Shown here: positions 59,251 to 64,000 of the stretch, in pieces
Layout of the letters: every line of letters begins with the position of its first letter
Numbering within the stretch: position 1 is the first letter of the stretch
Source: Lentzea nigeriaca
GTDB lineage: Bacteria; Actinomycetota; Actinomycetes; Mycobacteriales; Pseudonocardiaceae
Assembly (NCBI RefSeq): GCF_016907955.1
Contig: NZ_JAFBCX010000013.1
Span: 62,001 to 126,000, forward strand
Direction of reading: 5' to 3'
Length of the DNA: 64,000 nt
Made by a program: the position numbers and the translations under genes
Notes under the pieces: generated by a model
Told to the model about the DNA's origin: nothing
Seen by the model: the letters and a program-made list of their open reading frames with translations, nothing else
Database searches by the model: none

Positions 59251-60708
59251 ATGGTCACCCGCAGGACAGTGCTGTCCGGTGCGGCGGCCGCCATCGCGGC
59301 GACAGCCCTCGGCACCCGAGCCGGTGCCGACCAGACCATCACCGTCGACCCCGCCACGAGCTACGGCACTTGGGAAGGCTGGGGCACGTCACTTGCCTGG
59401 TGGGCCAACGTGTTCGGCGACCGCGACGACTTCGCCGACCTGTGGTTCACCATGAAGTCCGTCACCTACAACGGAACGACGCTGCCCGGCCTGGGCATGA
59501 ACATCGCCCGCTACAACCTCGGCGCGTGCAGCTGGAACTCCGTCGACGGCGCGAAGATGGTCTCGTCGCCGAACATTCCGCGCTTCAAGCAGATCGAGAC
59601 GTTCTGGCAGGACTGGCGCACCACGGATCCCGGCTCGTGGCAGTGGGGCGCCGACGCGAAACAACGCGCGTCCCTGGTCAAGGCCGTCGCACGGGGCGCG
59701 ATCACGGAGCTGTTCTCCAACTCCCCCGCGTGGTGGATGTGCGTCAACCACAACCCTTCCGGCGCCGACAACGCCAACAGCAACAACCTCCAGTCGTGGA
59801 ACTACCGCACGCACGCCGCCTACCTGGCCGAGGTGGCCAGGCAGTTCCGCGACCGGTTCGGCGTCACCTTCCGCACGGTCGAGCCGTTCAACGAGCCCGC
59901 GTCGGACTACTGGTCGGCTACCGGCAGGCAGGAAGGCTGCCACTTCGATCCGTCGCTCCAGCGGACGGTGTTGCAGTACCTGCGCGAGGAGATGAACAAC
60001 CGCGGCCTGGCGGGCATGCGGATCGCGGCGTCCGACGAGACCAGCTACGACGCGGCGCGCAGCACGTGGAACTCCTTCGACGCCACCACGAAGTCGGTCG
60101 TGAACCAGCTCAACGTGCACGGCTACCAGGGTTCTGGCGGGCGCCGCGACCTGCTCTACACCGACGCCAAGGCGGCGGGCAAGGTGCTGTGGAACTCCGA
60201 GTACGGCGACAAGGACGGCACCGGGCTCTCGATGGCGGGCAACCTGTGCCTGGACTGGCGCTGGCTGCACCCGACGGCGTGGTGCTACTGGCAGGTGATG
60301 GACCCGACGCCGGAGTGGGCGCTGATCGCCTACGACCCGGACACGCTGCAGGCGGGTGCCGTGCAGCGCAAGCTCTACGTGCTGGCGCAGTTCACCCGGC
60401 ACATCCGGCCGGGCATGCGGATCATCTCCGCCTCCGCGGGAAACGCCGCCGTGGCCCTCGATCCCGCCACCCGCAGGCTCGTGCTGGTCGGCGTGAACAC
60501 CGCGACCTCGGCGCAGACGATCACCTTCGACCTGAGCCGGTTCGGCACCCTGCCCACCGGCCTGGTCACCAGGTGGTCCACGTCGACGACCAGCGGCAGC
60601 GACAGGTACGTGCAGCGCACCGACGTCCAGCTGGACGGCAAGCTGCTGCGGGTGCCGTTCGCCGCGGGGCAGGTGCAGACCTTCCAGCTCGACGGGGTCT
60701 CGGCCTGA
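59251..60708 (+). CDS. Secreted GH30 endo-beta-1,6-galactanase-like enzyme
   Basis: A 485-residue product from ATG 59251 directly behind ACTAGGAGGAACA. Twin-arginine-like signal: VTRRTVLSGAAAAIAATALG. GH30 barrel: YGTWEGWGTSLAWWANVFG near the start, acid/base Glu215 (PFNEPASDYW), nucleophile Glu317 (LWNSEYGDKDG), NVHGYQGSGGRRD, WCYWQVMDPTPEWALIAYD, then the family beta-sandwich. No extra binding modules, in contrast to the GH30 gene at the left end of the window. The wording matches the actinomycete endo-1,6-galactanase subgroup (from memory), which releases galactobiose-type products from arabinogalactan side chains. Single gene between two large hairpins and the metal-box region. Confidence 0.9.
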   Translation: MVTRRTVLSGAAAAIAATALGTRAGADQTITVDPATSYGTWEGWGTSLAWWANVFGDRDDFADLWFTMKSVTYNGTTLPGLGMNIARYNLGACSWNSVDGAKMVSSPNIPRFKQIETFWQDWRTTDPGSWQWGADAKQRASLVKAVARGAITELFSNSPAWWMCVNHNPSGADNANSNNLQSWNYRTHAAYLAEVARQFRDRFGVTFRTVEPFNEPASDYWSATGRQEGCHFDPSLQRTVLQYLREEMNNRGLAGMRIAASDETSYDAARSTWNSFDATTKSVVNQLNVHGYQGSGGRRDLLYTDAKAAGKVLWNSEYGDKDGTGLSMAGNLCLDWRWLHPTAWCYWQVMDPTPEWALIAYDPDTLQAGAVQRKLYVLAQFTRHIRPGMRIISASAGNAAVALDPATRRLVLVGVNTATSAQTITFDLSRFGTLPTGLVTRWSTSTTSGSDRYVQRTDVQLDGKLLRVPFAAGQVQTFQLDGVSA

Positions 60709-60743
60709 CGTGCAGAGGTGCGCATGTGGCAACCCGAATTAGG

Positions 60744-60824
60744 CGGAAGATCTTCCGTCGATCGCCGAACGACGAACGGAACTTAGGTAACGCTCACATA
60801 CGCTCGCCGGGAATCATTTTCGTC
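60744..60824 (+). promoter_or_regulatory. Control region of the transport operon: palindrome, DtxR/IdeR-like iron box and Zur-like site
   Basis: CGGAAGATCTTCCG (60744-60757) is a perfect palindrome of unknown meaning. TTAGGTAACGCTCACATAC (60783-60801) matches about 14 of 19 positions of the actinomycete iron box (TTAGGTTAGGCTAACCTAA, from memory). CGGGAATCATTTTCGTC (60808-60824) keeps the right half and centre of the Zur box form TGAAAATNATTTTCA. All lie within 100 bp upstream of the MFS gene. Confidence 0.5.
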
Positions 60825-60844
60825 ACGGGGAGCGGGGTACGGCG

Positions 60845-62044
60845 TTGGGCGCAGCACTTCGCGGTCGTTCGCGAGCGCTGCGCCGGTTCGGCGTGCTCAC
60901 GCCGACCGCCCGGCTGCTGGTACTGAGCCAGCTGCTGTTCAACATCGGCTTCTTCCTGGTGCTGCCGCACCTCGCCGGGCATCTCGCCGACGAGCTCGGG
61001 CTCGCGGGCTGGTTGGTCGGTTTGGTGCTGGGCGTGCGCACGTTCAGCCAGCAGGGCCTGTTCGCCGTCGGCGGTGTGCTCACCGACCGGTTCGGCGCGA
61101 AGCCGCTGATCATCACCGGTTGCCTGGTGCGCGCGGCGGGTTTCACGGTGCTGGCGGTGGCATCCGAGCTGCCCACCGTCCTCTGTGGAGTCGCACTCGT
61201 CGGGTTCGCGAGCGCGTTGTTCTCACCGGCGGCCGAGGCATCCCTTGCCCGTGAGGCGGATCCGGACGCACGCGCGGACACGTTCGCGATCCGGTCCATG
61301 GCGGGCGAGGTCGGCACGGTGCTCGGGCCGTTGCTCGGTGTCGTGCTGTCGGCGAGCTTCCCCCTCACCTGTGTGATCGGTGCGGTGCTGTTCTGCCTGA
61401 TCATGCTGCTGCACCTCGAGTTCCTGCCGCGCCGGCCGGGCGAGCACCGCGACGAGGGCATCTTCGACGGCTGGCGCGAGGTCTTCGGCAACCGGGCGTT
61501 CCTGCTCTTCGCCGCCGGGTACTCGGCCTATCTCGTCTCCTACAACCAGCTCTACCTCGCGCTGCCCGCCGAACTGCACCGCGTCGGAGCGCCGGACCAG
61601 GCGCTGGGGCTGTTGTTCGCGCTCGCATCGGCGCTGGTGGTGTTCGGCCAGCTGCCGACGACGGCGCTCGCCCGGCGGCTGCTCGGCCGCGAACGCGCGC
61701 TGGTGGCCGGTTTCACCGTCATGGCGCTCGCGTTCGGCGTGGTCGCGCTGCGGCCGCCGGGACTGGTGGGCGCCACCGCGTTCGTCATTCTGCTGATCTT
61801 CGGCCAGATGCTGGCCGCCCCGTTCGCGATGGAGGTCGTGCCGCTGCTGGCGGGCGACCGCAGGCTCGGCGCGCACTTCGGCGTGCTGTCGTCCGCGGGT
61901 GGCGTGGCGGTGCTCGTCGGCAGCACGGCGAGCGGAGCCCTGCTGGGCCAGGGCCGCGTCGCGTGGCTGCTGCTCGGACTCCTGCCGTTGGCGGGCGCGT
62001 GCGTCATGGCGTTCTCCGGCAGACGGCGCGCGTTCCTCTCCTGA
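60845..62044 (+). CDS. MFS transporter (DHA1-like), probable metallophore exporter
   Basis: A 399-residue product with 12 predicted membrane segments. I give TTG 60845 as start, with GTG 60893 in frame as alternative; both leave the first helix (TARLLVLSQLLFNIGFFLVL) intact. The MFS signature loop between helices 2 and 3 is GGVLTDRFGAKPLIITGC; a long cytoplasmic loop separates the two six-helix halves (EFLPRRPGEHRDEGIFDGWR). MdtH-like in feel. It is first in an operon with a nickel/peptide/opine-type importer and lies behind putative iron and zinc boxes. The staphylopine system of Staphylococcus pairs an MFS exporter (CntE) with such an importer, so export of a metal chelator is a reasonable inference. 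Confidence 0.85.
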   Translation: MGAALRGRSRALRRFGVLTPTARLLVLSQLLFNIGFFLVLPHLAGHLADELGLAGWLVGLVLGVRTFSQQGLFAVGGVLTDRFGAKPLIITGCLVRAAGFTVLAVASELPTVLCGVALVGFASALFSPAAEASLAREADPDARADTFAIRSMAGEVGTVLGPLLGVVLSASFPLTCVIGAVLFCLIMLLHLEFLPRRPGEHRDEGIFDGWREVFGNRAFLLFAAGYSAYLVSYNQLYLALPAELHRVGAPDQALGLLFALASALVVFGQLPTTALARRLLGRERALVAGFTVMALAFGVVALRPPGLVGATAFVILLIFGQMLAAPFAMEVVPLLAGDRRLGAHFGVLSSAGGVAVLVGSTASGALLGQGRVAWLLLGLLPLAGACVMAFSGRRRAFLS

Positions 62045-62058
62045 TCGAAAGGCACACC

Positions 62059-63498
62059 ATGTTGTTGCGACGAACCCTGCTCGCCGCCGCGGTGCTCTCG
62101 CTGACCGCGGGATGTTTCGCCGGCAGCCAGGCGGAAGGCCCGGCGCGGTTGCGCGTCACGCTGCCGTTCGCGCCCGTGCAGTCGTTGTCGCCGTGGGGAG
62201 ACGACGGCGTCACGCTCACCCGGCTCGGCATCGCGGAGACGCTCGTGCGGCTCGACGCCGACGGCAAGCCCCAGCCGCTGCTGGCCGAGAGCTGGACGCG
62301 CAAGTCGCCGACGACATGGTCGTTCCGTGTGCGCGGCGGCGTGAAGTTCCACGACGGCACCGCACTCACCGCCGCGGCCGCCGCCGACGCGCTCAACCGG
62401 GCAGCGGCGGCGAGCCCGGTGCCGCGCGCGATCAAGGGCGTCGGCGTGAGCGCGAAGGCCGCCGGTGACCTCGACCTCGAGGTGAGCACGGTCGCGCCCG
62501 ATCCCACGCTGCCGCAACGACTTTCGTCGGCGAACCTCGTCGTGCTCTCCCCCGCCGCCTACCAGGGCGAACGGGTGAGCCCGGTGAAGGCGGGCACCGG
62601 GCCGTTCGTGCTGCCGGACCTGAACGTGACGGCGGGCGCGACGCTCAGCCGGTTCGACGGGTACTGGGACGGCGTTCCCGCACTGTCCGGTGTGGACGTT
62701 CGGTTCGTGCCCGACGGCAACACCCGTGCCGCCGCGTTGCGCGCGGGCGAGGTCGACGTCGCCACCACCGTGCCGATCAGCGGGCTCGCCAACGTCACCG
62801 CGGCGGAGGTGCCGCTGCCGAGGACGGTGTCGGTGCTGCTCAACACCGCCAAGCCGCCGTTCGCGGACCCGAGGTTGCGCGCGGCGGTGCGGGAGGCGGT
62901 CGACCCGGCCGCTTTGGCGAAGGGTGTCTACGAGGGCCACGCCGACCCAGCCACGGGGGTCTTCCGGGGCACGGCGCCGCGCCAGATCACGCCCACCGGT
63001 GCGACCGCGGGCGGCCAGAAGATCACCCTGGCCACCTGGAGCGACCGGCCGGAGCTGCCGGGCGTCGTCACTGCCGTCGCCGAGTCGTTGCGCGGCAAGG
63101 GTTTCGAGGTCGAGCAGGTGGTGCGCAAGTACAGCCAGCTCGAACCCGACCTGCTCGCGGGCAACTTCGACGCCGTGATCTTCTCCCGCTCGTACGCGAT
63201 GGACAGCGGTGACCTGGCCGCGAACCTGAGCCTCGACTTCAGCTGCTCCGGCGGTTTCAACCTGGTGAAGGTGTGTGATCCGGCGCTGGACACCGCCATC
63301 GGCCAGGCGCTGGCCCTCGATGACGTCACCGCCCGCCGGACCGCGTCGATGCGGGCCCAGGACGCCGTTCTCACGACCAACGCGGTGGTGCCGCTGGTGC
63401 ACGAGCGCACCATGATCGGGCGTTCGGGCGCGGTCAGCGGGCTGTCCACCGACCCGTACGAGCGTCTGCTGATCACCGGCAAGACCCGCATGTCATGA
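62059..63498 (+). CDS. Nickel/peptide/opine ABC substrate-binding lipoprotein (SBP_bac_5)
   Basis: A 479-residue product from ATG 62059 with AAAGG upstream. Lipobox signal: LLAAAVLSLTAGCFAG. SBP family 5 landmarks: GIAETLVRLDADGKPQPLLA, ESWTRKSPTTWSFRVRGGVK, FHDGTALTAAAAADALNRA, GTGPFVLPDLN, RFDGYWDGVPALSGVDVRFV, AALRAGEVDVATTVPISGLA. A two-Cys loop near the C-terminus (LDFSCSGGFNLVKVCDPALD) is a feature of the NikA/CntA-like branch. Its stop overlaps the permease start (ATGA). Probably binds a metal-chelate complex or an opine-like molecule. Confidence 0.9.
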   Translation: MLLRRTLLAAAVLSLTAGCFAGSQAEGPARLRVTLPFAPVQSLSPWGDDGVTLTRLGIAETLVRLDADGKPQPLLAESWTRKSPTTWSFRVRGGVKFHDGTALTAAAAADALNRAAAASPVPRAIKGVGVSAKAAGDLDLEVSTVAPDPTLPQRLSSANLVVLSPAAYQGERVSPVKAGTGPFVLPDLNVTAGATLSRFDGYWDGVPALSGVDVRFVPDGNTRAAALRAGEVDVATTVPISGLANVTAAEVPLPRTVSVLLNTAKPPFADPRLRAAVREAVDPAALAKGVYEGHADPATGVFRGTAPRQITPTGATAGGQKITLATWSDRPELPGVVTAVAESLRGKGFEVEQVVRKYSQLEPDLLAGNFDAVIFSRSYAMDSGDLAANLSLDFSCSGGFNLVKVCDPALDTAIGQALALDDVTARRTASMRAQDAVLTTNAVVPLVHERTMIGRSGAVSGLSTDPYERLLITGKTRMS

Positions 63499-64000
63499 GA
63501 GTGCTCGGACGGCTCTGCGCGCTGCTCGCCCTCACCGCGGTGATCGGCCTGCTGCCACTGGTGGCTGGCAGGGATCCGGCACTCGCGGTGCTGCGGGCGC
63601 GTTCCGCCGATCGGGAGCCCGACGCCGAGGCGATCGCGTCGGTGCGGCGCGAACTCGGTCTGGACGGCGGGCCGTTCGAGCTGCTCGGCCGCTGGTCCGG
63701 CCGGGCGCTGCACGGTGATCTCGGCACCTCGTGGGTGTCCGGTGAGCCGGTGACCGCTCCACTGGGAGCGGCCATCGGCGTCTCGGTCACGCTGACGGCG
63801 CTCGCGGCGGTGGTCGCGCTCCTCGTGATGACCGCGCTGGTCGGCCGCCCGTTCGTGCTCGGCTTGCGCGGCAGGTCTCCTTCGAGCCGCGCGGGCCTCG
63901 CGGCCGTGCTCGCCGCACTGCCGGAGTTCCTCATCGGCTCGGTGCTGCTGCTGGTGGTGTCCGTGCGGCTGGGCTGGCTTCCGACGTCGGGCTGGCGCGA
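63495..64000 (+). CDS. Nickel/peptide-type ABC permease, DppB/NikB class (3' end outside window)
   Basis: At least 168 residues from ATG 63495 to the window end. First membrane helix LCALLALTAVIGLLPLVAG, then the family N-terminal motif region SVRRELGLDGGPFELLGRWS and GDLGTSWVSGEPV, which in DppB-class permeases forms the first external loop, and three further helices (VTLTALAAVVALLVMTALVG; AVLAALPEFLIGSVLLLVVS). The ATPase-docking loop would lie beyond the window. Second importer component of the operon that starts with the MFS gene. Confidence 0.9.
   Translation, partial: MRVLGRLCALLALTAVIGLLPLVAGRDPALAVLRARSADREPDAEAIASVRRELGLDGGPFELLGRWSGRALHGDLGTSWVSGEPVTAPLGAAIGVSVTLTALAAVVALLVMTALVGRPFVLGLRGRSPSSRAGLAAVLAALPEFLIGSVLLLVVSVRLGWLPTSGWR

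Noticed and set aside
60744..60757. CGGAAGATCTTCCG as terminator of the GH30 gene
   Set aside because: Arms meet without a loop, so a stable RNA hairpin is unlikely; listed only as a palindrome in the control region.
1..64000. tRNA, rRNA, CRISPR array, insertion sequence or integrase
   Set aside because: Looked for on both strands by eye: no cloverleaf-like sequences, no regularly spaced direct repeats beyond the short operators listed, and no transposase or integrase motifs.

Overview
The window is high-GC actinomycete DNA: GTG starts are frequent, genes are packed with 4-bp start/stop overlaps, and twin-arginine or lipobox signals and LacI/DeoR sugar regulators are common. The style fits the Pseudonocardiaceae (Lentzea, Saccharothrix, Amycolatopsis and relatives), but that is inference from style and not a marker-gene result. 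I saw no rRNA, tRNA, CRISPR array, transposase or integrase. Almost everything is plant-polysaccharide catabolism: seven glycoside hydrolases of recognised families plus two GH30 enzymes, and four complete carbohydrate ABC importers, each lacking its own ATPase as is usual where a shared MsiK-type ATPase serves them.

Layout. 1-4218 (minus): small secreted Cys protein, BNR-repeat protein and a GH30 galactanase-like enzyme running off the left end, divergent from a secreted GH2 beta-galactosidase with an inserted LamG domain (4410-8123). 8166-8532: broken secreted-protein gene. 8674-13055 (plus): stand-alone adenylation enzyme, TmpA-like membrane flavoprotein, enoyl-CoA hydratase, ECF sigma factor and anti-sigma factor. 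13129-18862 (minus): ABC importer with oxidoreductase, PmoA-like and cupin genes. 19079-21639: C39-like protein and a PAP2 phosphatase, convergent and overlapping. 21755-31303: an unrecognised probable alpha/alpha-toroid enzyme (minus), divergent from an ABC importer plus GH38 alpha-mannosidase (plus). 31367-43602: a glucuronoxylan unit (minus: importer, GH115, GH10, GH43; plus: LacI regulator, GH3).

44010-47700: aldose epimerase and a GH27 enzyme with an apparently dead peptidase domain. 47757-50477: a one-TM receptor-like protein with an extracytoplasmic periplasmic-binding-protein fold. 50602-51348: methyltransferase. 51373-58674: DeoR-headed, LacI-bodied regulator divergent from an importer, a dehydrogenase and a DUF2264 protein. 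59251-60708: GH30 endo-1,6-galactanase-like enzyme behind an unusual leader. 60845-64000: MFS protein and a nickel/peptide/opine-type ABC importer behind a putative iron box and a Zur-like site, running off the right end.

How they work together: secreted enzymes (GH2, GH30, GH27, GH10, GH115) open arabinogalactan and glucuronoxylan outside the cell, the importers bring in oligosaccharides, and cytoplasmic GH43, GH3 and GH38 finish them. Control is by palindromic operators placed on or beside -35/-10 pairs. Two importer promoters far apart carry the same operator in the same position. The least ordinary items are the adenylation/TmpA-like/hydratase/sigma operon, the apparent ATC start of its sigma gene, the one-TM receptor, the hairpin carrying a copy of a ribosome-binding leader at 58.9 kb, and the metal-box-controlled transport operon at the right end.
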